Origin: a bacterium
GTDB taxonomy: Bacteria > Pseudomonadota > Alphaproteobacteria > Caulobacterales > Caulobacteraceae
Length of the DNA: 64,000 bases
Assembly (NCBI GenBank): GCA_030824495.1
Contig: JAVBXP010000018.1
Coordinates: 1 to 64,000, forward strand
Reading direction: 5' to 3'
In this document: positions 19,059 through 27,543 of the stretch, in pieces
Layout: every line of letters starts with the position of its first letter
Position numbering within the stretch: position 1 is the first letter of the stretch
Position numbers and translations under genes: made by a program
The notes under the pieces: generated by a model
Databases searched by the model: none
What the model was told of the DNA's origin: nothing
The model's input: the letters and a program-made list of their open reading frames with translations, nothing else

Positions 19059-19412
19059 TTAAAGCAGACCAAGCACCAGTTCGGCAGGACGGCACAGCGC
19101 CGCACCCTTCGGAGTGGACACGATAGGGCGATTCACCAGGATTGGGTCCATGATCATCGCCGCGATGATCGCCTCGTCCGAGGTGCCCGGATCGGTCAGG
19201 CCGAGCTCGACCGCCTTGGTCCCGCGTTCGCGCAGGATCTCACGCGCGGACACGCCCATCTTCTGCGTCAGGGTTTCGAGTTGTTCGCGGGTCCAACCAC
19301 TTTTCAGATATTCCACCACCTGCGGCTCGATCCCCTTTTCGCGCAGTAGCGCCAGGGTGTTGCGCGACGTCCCGCAGGCGGGGTTGTGATAGATCACGAT
19401 GTCGGCGGTCAT
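19059..19412 (-). CDS. arsC: arsenate reductase, glutaredoxin type
   Basis: A 117-residue ArsC-family protein with the catalytic Cys13 in NPACGTSRNTL, the long-helix region (VVEYLKSGWTREQLETLTQK) and the C-terminal substrate-binding NRPIVSTPKGAALCRPAE. It reduces arsenate to arsenite using glutathione/glutaredoxin; some relatives have other roles. ATG 19412 follows GGAG by 7 bases; the frame extends upstream to 19469 without support. No arsR, acr3 or arsB is adjacent, so it is a lone housekeeping-type copy. Confidence 0.88.
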   Translation of the reverse strand: MTADIVIYHNPACGTSRNTLALLREKGIEPQVVEYLKSGWTREQLETLTQKMGVSAREILRERGTKAVELGLTDPGTSDEAIIAAMIMDPILVNRPIVSTPKGAALCRPAELVLGLL

Positions 19413-19539
19413 GGTGTCTTCTCCACGGCGGAGGGTTTCTGTGCGCCGTGGCGACGCGCGGCGCCGCAAGATAGCGGAGGCGAAGACGAGCGCCTACCGC
19501 CAGGACGCGAAAACCACGGCCGTTCAGCGCATGGGCCGA

Positions 19540-21936
19540 TTACCAGGTCAGTCGCTGGGTTCCGCCGACGATCGTGGCGTCGGAGGCGTCAAAGCCCATG
19601 ACGTCGGCCGGGCGCGGGGGCAGGGGCTTGGCGCCGGCGGGCCAGGCCTCGGTGACAGCGATGAAGCCGACCTCCAGCGCGCCGGGGCCCGCGGCCTTGA
19701 AACGGAGCTCCAGGCCTTGCGGCGCGACCTGCCAATTGATGCGGGTTTCGGCGCCGGGCGGGGCGAGCGCCTGGACCGGCCTGCCGTTCAGGGTCGCGTC
19801 GCCGAGCGGGACGGTGGACTTCAAGACCAGTCCGAGCGTCCGAGCGCCGGGCGGCGGGGTGACCTGCAGGTGCTGGGAGCCGTCGGGCTGTCTGGTCAGT
19901 GCGAATGTCGGCGGGGCGGCCGGGACAGGCGCGGCCGGCGCCGCCCAGACCTGGCCTCGCCAGCCGGCGGGCAGGGTGGTCTGTGTGATCTCGCCGCCAT
20001 CGGCGGTCAGCATCTGGCGGGTCCAGTCCGGGATGTCCGGGGTCAAGCTGACCCGCGAGGCGCGATTTTCACTGGGCTCTACGAAGTAGGCGGCGTGGGT
20101 TGCTTGGGGGTATCGCGCGCTCCAGGGCGGATCCAGGCGAACCACGGCGACCAGGACAAAGCCCAGCATGATCAGAGCCACGGCGGTGACGCGGACGCCC
20201 TTCTCATTCTCACCGGTGTGGGCCAGCGGCCAAAGCAGCAGCGCCGACAGCCAGACGATGACCGCCAGCAGTTCCGGCAGATCCAGGCCCAGGAACACGC
20301 CGTGGCCGAAGCCGAGCAGCCAACTGACGCCGATCGCTCCCAGAACTGCAAGGACGCCCAGGAACGGCAGGCTACGCTTGGAGCCCATGGCGGTGATGGC
20401 GGCGCCAAGGCCGGCGAGCGCCAGGGGCCAAGCGACGAGGAAGGCGGTCGGCGGCGCGAGAATCTGGAGCGCCAGCACGGCGAGAAAGCCGGTCGCCAGC
20501 ACGCCGGCCCAGGATCCTGCGGCGGTCGCCGGGCGGCCAAAGCTGACCGTGGCCAGGATCGTTCCGGCCAGGCCTAGGCCGAGGCCGATAGGGTCCCAGC
20601 CGCCAAAGGCCGAGCAGGCGACGCCGGAGCCAAGCACGATCATGCCTGTCGCCAATCTCGTTCGGCCGCGACCGGCCGCCGAGGCGGCGATGGCGAGAGC
20701 TCCTATCGCCAACAGGATCAAAGCGATCTCCCACCGGGTCACCTGGGCGAGCAGATAGCGCTGCTCCATGAAGCCGAAGTCGGCGCCCGTCGCTCGGCGA
20801 GCCAGCCGGAACAGTACGGCCGACAACGCGATCAGGTAGAGCGCTGCGCCCACGCCCTGGATCACGTCCAGCCAGGGCAGAAGGCCTTTGCTGCGCGCTC
20901 GCCAGGCGCCGATGGCGACAAGCAAGCCGGCCAGCACCAGGACCGCCCAGCCGACCACGGGCGGGTAGGCGAGCAGGTGGCCGGCGAAGGTGTTGGCGTA
21001 GACCAGGCTCGGCGTCTTGGCGGGCAGGGCGGCGGCGAAGGCGGCCTCCCGCGCGGCGGCCAAGGTCTCCTGCCCGATGTGCTGCAGCGATCCCTTGTCC
21101 AGGTTTGCGGGCGTCGAGGTCGGTGAGTGGTAGTCGAACTGGCGCCCGATGAAGGCGTAGTTCAGTCCCGGGACGCCAGCCGCCTTGGAAATGGTGAAGT
21201 CGGTGTCGTTGGGCATCTTCTCGTACATGAAGACGGTCAGCGACGAGGCGGTCGGCGAGATCGCCGTCTTGCGGAACAGGTCGATCGTCTCGCCGTTTTC
21301 CGCGCCGGTCTGGAACATCTGGGCCCGGCCGCCGCCACCGCGCGCTTCCATGTTCAGCAGGAAGCCGATCCGCTTGGCCAGGGGATGTTGTTCGAAGAAG
21401 GCTGTCGCGCCGAGCAGGCCGCTTTCTTCACCGTCGGTAAGCAGGACGATCACGTCGCGAGCCGGCTGACCCTGGGCCTTCAGGGCGCGGACGATCTCCA
21501 GCGCGGCGGCGACGCCGGTCGCGTCGTCGGCTGCGCCCGGGGAGCCGGGCACACTGTCATAGTGCGCCATGATGGCGACCGCTGGCGCGGTGCGGTCGCG
21601 GCCGGGCAGCACGCCGATAATGTTTTCGACCTGGCCGCCGGCGATGGCGATGTTTTTACGCCCCTTGCGTTCGAACAGGGCTTCGGCGCGTTGGATCTGA
21701 GGTTCCAGGCCAAGGGCGGTCATCCGCTGGATGAGGTAGTCGCGGACGGCGACGTTCTGAGGCGACCCTATCGGGTGCGGCGCCTTGGCGATGATCTCGA
21801 CGTCGGGGAAGGCTCGCGCGGCGGAGAAGCTGGTCGCCGGGGTGTTGGCGGGCGCCGGGCTCGGCGGCCGCTCAGCGCTCCAGGCCAGCGCGAAGGCCGC
21901 GATCAGGCAGAGAGCCAACGCGATGGATCGTCCCAA
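19540..21936 (-). CDS. membrane-bound M28 family metallopeptidase
   Basis: A 798-residue protein with a signal/anchor segment, an N-terminal M28 aminopeptidase domain (residues 40-300) and about 9 transmembrane helices after residue 325. Zinc and catalytic motifs are visible: MAHYDSVPGSPGAADDATGV (His and bridging Asp), LTDGEESGLLGA (catalytic Glu pair), LNMEARGGGG, and FDYHSPTSTPANLD (last His). The layout resembles Pff1-type vacuolar membrane proteases, with the peptidase facing outside the cytoplasm. The substrate is unknown. It is a single gene downstream of ctrA, separated by the ctrA terminator. Confidence 0.85.
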   Translation of the reverse strand: MGRSIALALCLIAAFALAWSAERPPSPAPANTPATSFSAARAFPDVEIIAKAPHPIGSPQNVAVRDYLIQRMTALGLEPQIQRAEALFERKGRKNIAIAGGQVENIIGVLPGRDRTAPAVAIMAHYDSVPGSPGAADDATGVAAALEIVRALKAQGQPARDVIVLLTDGEESGLLGATAFFEQHPLAKRIGFLLNMEARGGGGRAQMFQTGAENGETIDLFRKTAISPTASSLTVFMYEKMPNDTDFTISKAAGVPGLNYAFIGRQFDYHSPTSTPANLDKGSLQHIGQETLAAAREAAFAAALPAKTPSLVYANTFAGHLLAYPPVVGWAVLVLAGLLVAIGAWRARSKGLLPWLDVIQGVGAALYLIALSAVLFRLARRATGADFGFMEQRYLLAQVTRWEIALILLAIGALAIAASAAGRGRTRLATGMIVLGSGVACSAFGGWDPIGLGLGLAGTILATVSFGRPATAAGSWAGVLATGFLAVLALQILAPPTAFLVAWPLALAGLGAAITAMGSKRSLPFLGVLAVLGAIGVSWLLGFGHGVFLGLDLPELLAVIVWLSALLLWPLAHTGENEKGVRVTAVALIMLGFVLVAVVRLDPPWSARYPQATHAAYFVEPSENRASRVSLTPDIPDWTRQMLTADGGEITQTTLPAGWRGQVWAAPAAPVPAAPPTFALTRQPDGSQHLQVTPPPGARTLGLVLKSTVPLGDATLNGRPVQALAPPGAETRINWQVAPQGLELRFKAAGPGALEVGFIAVTEAWPAGAKPLPPRPADVMGFDASDATIVGGTQRLTW

Positions 21937-21990
21937 GGTGTCGCCTCCCCAGCAGACTGTTGGCCGGGACCCTAACCTGGAACGCGGGCA

Positions 21991-22026
21991 AAAAGAAAAC
22001 GCCCGCCGGAAGGAGCGGCGGGCGTT
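21991..22026 (-). terminator. rho-independent terminator of ctrA
   Basis: On the minus strand AACGCCCGCCG (22026-22016) pairs with CGGCGGGCGTT (22008-21998), a perfect 11-base stem followed by TTTTCTTTT (21999-21991). It lies 28 bases after the ctrA stop. Confidence 0.9.
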
Positions 22027-22053
22027 TCGTATTCGGTCGGAAGTGCTGTCGGC

Positions 22054-22749
22054 CTAGGCGGCGACGGCGGCTTCTTGCGGGTCGCGCAGCACGTAGCCCC
22101 GGCCCCAGACGGTTTCGATGTGGTGCTTGCCGTCGGCGGCCGCGGCCAGCTTCTTGCGCAGCTTGCAGATGAAGACGTCGATGATCTTCAGCTCAGGCTC
22201 GTCCATCCCGCCATAGAGGTGGTTCAGGAACATTTCCTTGGTGAGCGTGGTGCCCTTGCGGAGCGAGAGCAGCTCCAGCATCTGGTATTCCTTGCCCGTC
22301 AGGTGGACGCGGGCGTTGTTCACTTCGACGGTCTTGGCGTCGAGGTTCACGGTGATGTCGCCGGTCTTGATGACCGATTGCGCATGGCCCTTGGAGCGGC
22401 GGACCACGGCGTGAATCCGGGCGACCAGTTCGTCCTTGTGGAACGGCTTGGTCATGTAGTCGTCGCCGCCGGCCCCAAAGGTCTTAACCTTGGTGTCGAT
22501 TTCGGCCGAGCCGGACAGGATCATGATGGGCGTATTAATCTTCCCGACCCGCAGGGTGCGAAGAACGTCCATGCCGCTCATGTCGGGCAGGTTGAGGTCG
22601 AGCAGGATCAGGTCGTAGTCGTAGATCTTGCCCAGATCGACGCCCTCTTCACCGAGGTCCGTCGTGTAGACATTAAACCCTTCGGACTTGAGCATCAGCT
22701 CGATGCTCTGCGCCGTAGCGCTGTCGTCCTCAATCAATAGTACGCGCAT
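22054..22749 (-). CDS. ctrA: cell-cycle response regulator CtrA
   Basis: A 231-residue OmpR-type response regulator. The receiver has the acidic pair at residues 8-9 and Asp51 as phosphoacceptor (LILLD), the segment [20 protein letters not shown] is the CtrA form, and the winged-helix domain is near-identical to Caulobacter CtrA ([52 protein letters not shown]). CtrA controls replication initiation, flagellum, pilus and division genes through TTAA-type boxes. The protein ends in AAVAA; a C-terminal Ala-Ala is the recognised ClpXP degradation signal of CtrA. The start follows a strong GAGGAGGAA site. A terminator closes the gene, so it is monocistronic. Confidence 0.98.
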   Translation of the reverse strand: MRVLLIEDDSATAQSIELMLKSEGFNVYTTDLGEEGVDLGKIYDYDLILLDLNLPDMSGMDVLRTLRVGKINTPIMILSGSAEIDTKVKTFGAGGDDYMTKPFHKDELVARIHAVVRRSKGHAQSVIKTGDITVNLDAKTVEVNNARVHLTGKEYQMLELLSLRKGTTLTKEMFLNHLYGGMDEPELKIIDVFICKLRKKLAAAADGKHHIETVWGRGYVLRDPQEAAVAA

Positions 22750-22794
22750 CAGTTCCTCCTCGAACGGTAGCGCTTAAGCCCCCGAATTTCAGGC

Positions 22795-22945
22795 AAGTCG
22801 CCTCGGCACTCGCGGTTAACTTGCCAGCGAGTTAATTTAAGATCGGTTAATGGTGAAGTGCCTCTCAGCGAATCGTTAACTCGGTTCGGGAATCGCCCAC
22901 AAGCTTCGCTCTGTCTGTGTGAGTCGTCTGGCTGTTGAATCTTTT
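22795..22945 (-). promoter_or_regulatory. ctrA upstream regulatory region with TTAA boxes and GANTC cluster
   Basis: TTAA occurs at 22816, 22832, 22837, 22847 and 22876, giving CtrA-like half sites (CCATTAACC on the minus strand) consistent with autoregulation. Four GANTC sites lie at 22870, 22890, 22921 and 22937, all within 72 bases. In Caulobacter the ctrA P1 promoter is controlled by CcrM methylation of a GANTC site and by GcrA. No TTAA pair here has the canonical N7 spacing; the nearest pair has N6. Confidence 0.6.
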
Positions 22946-23057
22946 GTGATTGGACGGGCGGCGCGAACAGCCCTTGCGGCCAAGCTTTGGCCTCACGGGG
23001 AACGGTAAGTTGGGCGGGTCGTTTCGACCTGCGAACCTAGAAGCCGTCAGGAAACCC

Positions 23058-24200
23058 ATGGCCGTGAAACTGAAGCCCCTCGCCGAACAGGTCATCGTCA
23101 TTACCGGGGCCTCGTCTGGCATCGGGCTGGCCACCGCGCGCAAGGCCGCCGAGGCGGGCGCGGCCGTTGTGCTCGCCTCGCGCAATGAAGAAGTCCTTCG
23201 GGCGGTCTGCAAGGAGATTAACGACGCCGGCGGGCGGGCCCATCCGGTGACCGGCGATGTCGGAAGCCCGGAGGATGTCGAGAAGATAGCTCGCGCGGCG
23301 ATCGCGCGCTTCGAGCGCTTCGACACCTGGATCAACGACGCCGGCGTCGGGCTCTATGGCGAACTGATGCAAACTCCGGCCGCGGACCACGAGCGGCTGT
23401 TCCGCACCAACTACTTCGGCGTCGTGAACGGCTCTCTGGAAGCGGTGAAGCACTTCCGCAAGCGCGGCGGTCCGGGCGCGATCATCAACCTGGGCTCGGT
23501 GCTCTCCGACGTCGCCACCCCGATGATGGGCGCCTATTCAGCGTCCAAGCATGCAGTGAAGGGATTCACCGACGCGCTGCGGATCGAGTTGGCCCGAGAG
23601 AAAGCGGCGATTTCGGTCACCCTGATCAAGCCCTCCAGCATCTCCACCCCTTTCGCCGATCACGCGCGCAACCTGATGGACAAGGCCGCCACTGTGCCGC
23701 CGCCCCACTATGCGCCGGAGGTCGTGGCCGACGCGATCCTATACGCCGCTCAGCATCCGACGCGGGACTTCGAGGTTGGGGCCGGAGGTCGGCCGTTCGC
23801 CATCGCGTCGGCCGCGGCGCCTAGTCTGTCCGACAGGTTGCTCGGGGCTGTAATGCCGCCGCTCAGCCGCCGGCGTGGAGCCAAGCCGCTCAGCGACAAC
23901 CTCTATGAGGCAGGCGTCGATGGGCAGACAGAGGGCGCGCATCTGCGCGGTCGCCGGTTCAGCCTATATACTGAGGCGCAAAAGCACCCCGGCTTGACCT
24001 TCGGCCTGGGCGCCTTGGCGGTCACGGCCTTGGCCGCATTCCTGGCGCGGGACATCATCGGGCGAAACGCGCGGCCGATGATGGTGCGCGCGGTCAGACC
24101 GATGTTGGTCAGGGGCGCAATGCGCCATCCGCTCGCGACCGCCACGCTGGCGGCAAAGCACCCGCGCGAGGCCGCGCGCCTGGCCTCGGCGCTTCGCTGA
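23058..24200 (+). CDS. short-chain dehydrogenase with C-terminal membrane segment
   Basis: A 380-residue protein. Residues 10-240 are a classical SDR: NAD(P) loop TGASSGIGLATARKAAEAG, NDAGVG, catalytic Ser in INLGSVLS and YSASKHAVKG. The last 130 residues are unlike typical SDRs and include a hydrophobic helix (LTFGLGALAVTALAAFLARD) followed by a basic, Met/Arg-rich tail, so it is probably attached to the inner membrane. ATG 23058 follows AGGAAA. It is divergent from ctrA and shares the GANTC-rich intergenic DNA, so its expression could also be cell-cycle dependent. Confidence 0.82.
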   Translation: MAVKLKPLAEQVIVITGASSGIGLATARKAAEAGAAVVLASRNEEVLRAVCKEINDAGGRAHPVTGDVGSPEDVEKIARAAIARFERFDTWINDAGVGLYGELMQTPAADHERLFRTNYFGVVNGSLEAVKHFRKRGGPGAIINLGSVLSDVATPMMGAYSASKHAVKGFTDALRIELAREKAAISVTLIKPSSISTPFADHARNLMDKAATVPPPHYAPEVVADAILYAAQHPTRDFEVGAGGRPFAIASAAAPSLSDRLLGAVMPPLSRRRGAKPLSDNLYEAGVDGQTEGAHLRGRRFSLYTEAQKHPGLTFGLGALAVTALAAFLARDIIGRNARPMMVRAVRPMLVRGAMRHPLATATLAAKHPREAARLASALR

Positions 24201-24205
24201 AAGTG

Positions 24206-24283
24206 TTAAGAATCTTCACTGTGGGTTAACGGCGTCGGGAGGATTCTCGTCAGGGTCGAATCTGACCCTGAGGGCCCCACCCG
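24206..24283 (+). promoter_or_regulatory. fliI upstream region: TTAA boxes, three GANTC sites, leader hairpin
   Basis: TTAA at 24206 and 24226 flank a GAATC at 24210; further GANTC sites are at 24242 and 24258. TCAGGGTC (24250-24257) and GACCCTGA (24264-24271) form a perfect 8-base inverted repeat with a 6-base loop containing a GAATC, ending 12 bases before the TTG start of fliI. The fliIJ operon of Caulobacter is CtrA-controlled, so the TTAA motifs fit. The hairpin role is unknown. Confidence 0.55.
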
Positions 24284-25621
24284 TTGCGTAGCCTTGTCGC
24301 CGCTGTCGAGCGGATCGATCCCTTGATCGTTTCCGGCCGTGTCGCGGCCGTAAACGGACTGCTGATCGAGGCCCGTGGCGGCCTCACGCGGCTGGCCGTG
24401 GGCGCGCGCGCCGAAATCGAGCGCCGCGCCGACAAGCCGCTGGCCGCAGAGGTTGTCGGCTTCCGTGAAACCCGCGCCTTGCTGATGCCTTTCGGCCCGG
24501 TCGAAGGCGTGGCGCCGGGCGCCGAGATCCGTATCGAACCACAGGGCTCGGCCGTCCGCCCGACCGCGGCTTGGCTTGGCCGTATCATCGACGCCTTCGG
24601 CGAGCCGATCGACGGAAAGGGGCCGCTGCCCCAGGGCCTGGTTCCTTATCCACTGCGCGCCGCGCCCCCTGCCGCCCACGCGCGCGGCCGGGTCGGAGAG
24701 CGCCTGGATGTCGGCGTGCGCTCGATGAATGTCTTCACCACCTGCTGCCGCGGCCAGCGCCTCGGCGTCTTCGCCGGCTCGGGCGTCGGCAAGTCGGTGC
24801 TGCTGTCGATGTTGGCCAAGGAAGCCGACTGCGACGCCGTGGTCGTGGGCCTGATCGGCGAGCGGGGCCGCGAGGTTCGCGAGTTCATCGAGGAGACCCT
24901 GGGCGAGGAGGGGCTGAAGCGCGCCGTCGTGGTGGTCGCCACCTCCGACGAGCCGGCCTTGAAGCGCCGCCAAGCCGCCTACATGACCCTGGCCATCGCC
25001 GAGTTCCTTCGCGACCAGGACATGGAAGTGCTGTGCATGATGGACAGCGTCACCCGCTTCGCCATGGCTCAGCGCGAGATCGGCCTGGCCGCGGGCGAGC
25101 CGCCGACCACCAAGGGCTATACGCCCACCGTCTTCACCGAACTGCCGAAGCTTTTGGAACGCGCTGGGCCAGGACCGATCCGTCCGGATGGCACGACCGC
25201 CGGGCCGATCACCGGCATCTTCACCGTGCTGGTGGACGGCGACGACCACAATGAACCGATCGCCGACGCCGTGCGCGGGATCCTGGACGGCCACATCGTG
25301 ATGGAGCGCGCCATCGCCGAGCGCGGCCGCTTCCCGGCGATCAACGTCTTGAAGTCGATCAGCCGAACCATGCCGGGCTGCCACCTGCCGCATGAACGCC
25401 AGATCGTCAAAATGGCCCGTCAGTCCCTGTCGGCCTACGCGAACATGGAAGAACTGATCCGCATCGGCGCCTATCGCGCCGGGGCCGATCCGATTGTCGA
25501 CCGCGCCATCGAACTCAATCCTGCGCTCGAGGCCTTCCTCGCCCAGGACAAGGACGAGGCGACAAGCCTGGATGCGAGCTTCGACAGTCTCGCGCAAATT
25601 CTTATGGGTGACGCCGCATGA
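24284..25621 (+). CDS. fliI: flagellar export ATPase FliI
   Basis: A 445-residue ATPase of the flagellar type III export apparatus, related to F1 beta. Walker A is AGSGVGKS (residues 164-171), followed by [19 protein letters not shown] and the Walker B region [20 protein letters not shown]. It unfolds and feeds subunits to FlhA/FlhB. The start is TTG with only weak ribosome-site character and an upstream hairpin that could affect initiation. The fliJ start overlaps the stop by ATGA. Confidence 0.95.
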   Translation: MRSLVAAVERIDPLIVSGRVAAVNGLLIEARGGLTRLAVGARAEIERRADKPLAAEVVGFRETRALLMPFGPVEGVAPGAEIRIEPQGSAVRPTAAWLGRIIDAFGEPIDGKGPLPQGLVPYPLRAAPPAAHARGRVGERLDVGVRSMNVFTTCCRGQRLGVFAGSGVGKSVLLSMLAKEADCDAVVVGLIGERGREVREFIEETLGEEGLKRAVVVVATSDEPALKRRQAAYMTLAIAEFLRDQDMEVLCMMDSVTRFAMAQREIGLAAGEPPTTKGYTPTVFTELPKLLERAGPGPIRPDGTTAGPITGIFTVLVDGDDHNEPIADAVRGILDGHIVMERAIAERGRFPAINVLKSISRTMPGCHLPHERQIVKMARQSLSAYANMEELIRIGAYRAGADPIVDRAIELNPALEAFLAQDKDEATSLDASFDSLAQILMGDAA

Positions 25622-26028
25622 GCTGGGCTCAGTCCCTGATCAAACTCTCGACCTATGAGGTCGAGGTCCTGCAGAAGCGCCTGGGCGAGATCGCCGACCG
25701 GCGCATGCAGGCGGAGATGAAGCTGGTGATGCTGGAGGCCGAGGCGCAGGCGGAGTCCGACCGCGCGCGGCACGACGCCGAGCATGGCTGGTATCAGCTC
25801 GGCTTCCTGGACGGGCTGCGAACCCGCCGGACGATGATCCAGGCCGACATCGCCAACATCCAGGCCGAAGAGGCCGGCGCGCGTGACGCCCTGGCGCTCG
25901 CCTTCGAAGAGCAGAAGAAATACGAGCAGGTCGCCGAGGGCATCCGTTTGGCGCGCGCCAAGGAAACCGCTCGGCAAGAGACCGCTGCTTTGGACGAACT
26001 TGGCCTGCGAAAGGCCGCGCGCGGCTAG
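25618..26028 (+). CDS. fliJ: flagellar export protein FliJ
   Basis: A 136-residue, almost entirely alpha-helical coiled-coil protein, rich in Glu, Ala, Gln and Arg, matching FliJ in length and position after fliI. FliJ inserts in the FliI hexamer and escorts chaperones to FlhA. Sequence conservation in FliJ is low, so the call rests on the coiled coil and the 4-base overlap with fliI. Its TAG stop shares CTAG with the convergent DUF4282 gene. Confidence 0.88.
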   Translation: MSWAQSLIKLSTYEVEVLQKRLGEIADRRMQAEMKLVMLEAEAQAESDRARHDAEHGWYQLGFLDGLRTRRTMIQADIANIQAEEAGARDALALAFEEQKKYEQVAEGIRLARAKETARQETAALDELGLRKAARG

Positions 26029-26426
26029 TTCAGCGGCGCGCCGCCGGGGGCCGAGGTGCGCGGCGCAGGCGCGGGGGCCTGGTCGGCGTCGGCGGCTTGA
26101 CGCAAGGCGTGCAGGTCGTCGCTCAGGCGGAACAGCGCCACATAGAGCTCGCAGAACGAGCGCCACAGAAGCACCAGGCCAGCCACGACCAGCAGGCCGG
26201 CGACCAGCACCGGAATCGCCAGGATCACGCCGATCCAGCTCTCCTCGCGCAGGGCCACGCCGACCGCGGCGCCCACCGTGCCGAACGCGATCAACGCGAT
26301 GACGCCCAGGCCGGCCCAATAGATCAGATGGATGACCTGATTGGTCATCAGCCGCTCGAAGGTCAGCAGATCCCAGAAGATCGAGCCCCCCGGGCCGCGC
26401 CGGGTCTTGGAAGCAGGTGGCCGCAT
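26025..26426 (-). CDS. DUF4282-like small membrane protein
   Basis: A 133-residue protein with a cytosolic start containing FWDLLTFERLMTNQVIHLIYWAG, two transmembrane helices (LIYWAGLGVIALIAFGTVG and ILAIPVLVAGLLVVAGLVLL) and an amphipathic segment CELYVALFRLSDDLHALRQ, then a Pro/Ala-rich tail. This pattern matches DUF4282, a membrane family of unknown function. It ends on the same CTAG as fliJ. The start at 26426 is plausible but the first 15 residues are unconserved. Confidence 0.7.
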   Translation of the reverse strand: MRPPASKTRRGPGGSIFWDLLTFERLMTNQVIHLIYWAGLGVIALIAFGTVGAAVGVALREESWIGVILAIPVLVAGLLVVAGLVLLWRSFCELYVALFRLSDDLHALRQAADADQAPAPAPRTSAPGGAPLN

Positions 26427-26513
26427 TCGAAATCCAACGCCTAGCGGCCAACAGTGACCGCGCCAGGCTCAAACCGCTATCAGCCGACACGCCGGGCTGC
26501 AACGTCCCTGACG

Positions 26514-26861
26514 CTACGGCCTGGCGCCGAGCTTGCCGATGGCCCCGCCGATCAGGCCCGCGACGGCCGATCCTATCGTCCCGAAAACCAGGATGCCGGG
26601 CGGCACGTCCCGCAGCAGGACGGAGACCCCAATTCCCAACAGGGCGCAGGCTCCGCCGACAATCAGGCCGCCCATCAGGCTGCTGCTCCAGCCCCCGATC
26701 GCCGCCTTGGCGTAGAGCCACCCCGCCGCCAGCGAGATCAGCAAGCCGCCCACCGCGAAAACGTTGTTCTTGATGAAAGGCACGTAGTGGCCGGCGATCA
26801 CCATGGCCAATTGGGCGACCAATCCGAATCCCACGGCGCCTCGGATGGCTCTGGTATTCAC
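26514..26861 (-). CDS. small hydrophobic membrane protein
   Basis: A 115-residue protein with four predicted transmembrane helices (for example AVGFGLVAQLAMVIAGHYV and FAVGGLLISLAAGWLYAKAA) and Gly-rich last helices (GTIGSAVAGLIGGAIGKLG). The GTG at 26861 behind GGGGAAA is chosen over the GTG at 26894. No family is recognised. It lies 87 bases upstream of the DUF4282 gene on the same strand and the two may be cotranscribed. Confidence 0.6.
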   Translation of the reverse strand: MNTRAIRGAVGFGLVAQLAMVIAGHYVPFIKNNVFAVGGLLISLAAGWLYAKAAIGGWSSSLMGGLIVGGACALLGIGVSVLLRDVPPGILVFGTIGSAVAGLIGGAIGKLGARP

Positions 26862-26997
26862 GGCTTTTTCCCCGTGTTTTCGCCCGGCCAACACCGCCGA
26901 GTTTGTCAGCTTGCGCTCAGTTTCGCGGCGTCAGCAATCGAATGATCTAGCCGAACCGCCTGACATTTCCCGCAAAATGCGTGTTAGCCTCCTTCAC

Positions 26998-27513
26998 ATG
27001 GGAGATGACACGACGACGCTGGACATCGCCGACTGGAGATTGGAGCCGATTTCCGGCGCCGATCGCGACGTGGTGGAGGTCATCCGCCTGCCGCCCGAAC
27101 AGGAGGAATTCGCAGGCAGCCTGGACGAGGTCTTCGGGCGGCTGAACGAGAGCGACGCGGTCGGACTGGAGCAAGGCTTTGCGGTGGTGGAGCCTTCCGG
27201 CGAGATCGTAGGCTTCTTCGTCCTGCGCGAAGGCTTGCGTCGCCCGCCCTGGGCGCCGCCCGGCACTGTCAGCCTGCACAGTTTCCGCGTTCGCCCGGGA
27301 CTTCAAGGCAAGGGCGTTGGCCGCCGGTGCATCGCACTGCTGGAGGAATGGTTCTCCCGCGAGCGGCCGGTGCAGCCCCAGTTGATGCTGGCCGTGAACG
27401 CTCGCAACGCCCCTGCCATCGCCGCCTATCAAAAAATCGGCTTCATCGACACCGGCGACCGGCACGAAGAAGGTCACGGGCCGCAGTTCGTCTTCGTCAA
27501 GCCGATGGGCTAG
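26998..27513 (+). CDS. GNAT family N-acetyltransferase
   Basis: A 171-residue GNAT. The acetyl-CoA loop RPGLQGKGVGRRCIALL is at about residues 98-114 and the last strand NARNAPAIAAYQKIGFIDTG at 127-146 is diagnostic. The substrate is unknown. No clear ribosome site precedes ATG 26998; another in-frame ATG at 26977 also lacks one, so the message may be leaderless. It is convergent with flhA. Confidence 0.82.
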   Translation: MGDDTTTLDIADWRLEPISGADRDVVEVIRLPPEQEEFAGSLDEVFGRLNESDAVGLEQGFAVVEPSGEIVGFFVLREGLRRPPWAPPGTVSLHSFRVRPGLQGKGVGRRCIALLEEWFSRERPVQPQLMLAVNARNAPAIAAYQKIGFIDTGDRHEEGHGPQFVFVKPMG

Positions 27514-27543
27514 GGGCGCGAGCCTTGAGGACGACCGGGGTGA

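Noticed and set aside
22816..22850. Canonical CtrA box (TTAA-N7-TTAA) before ctrA
   Set aside because: TTAA pairs are present but none has exactly N7 spacing (N6 and N11 occur), so only half-site character is claimed.
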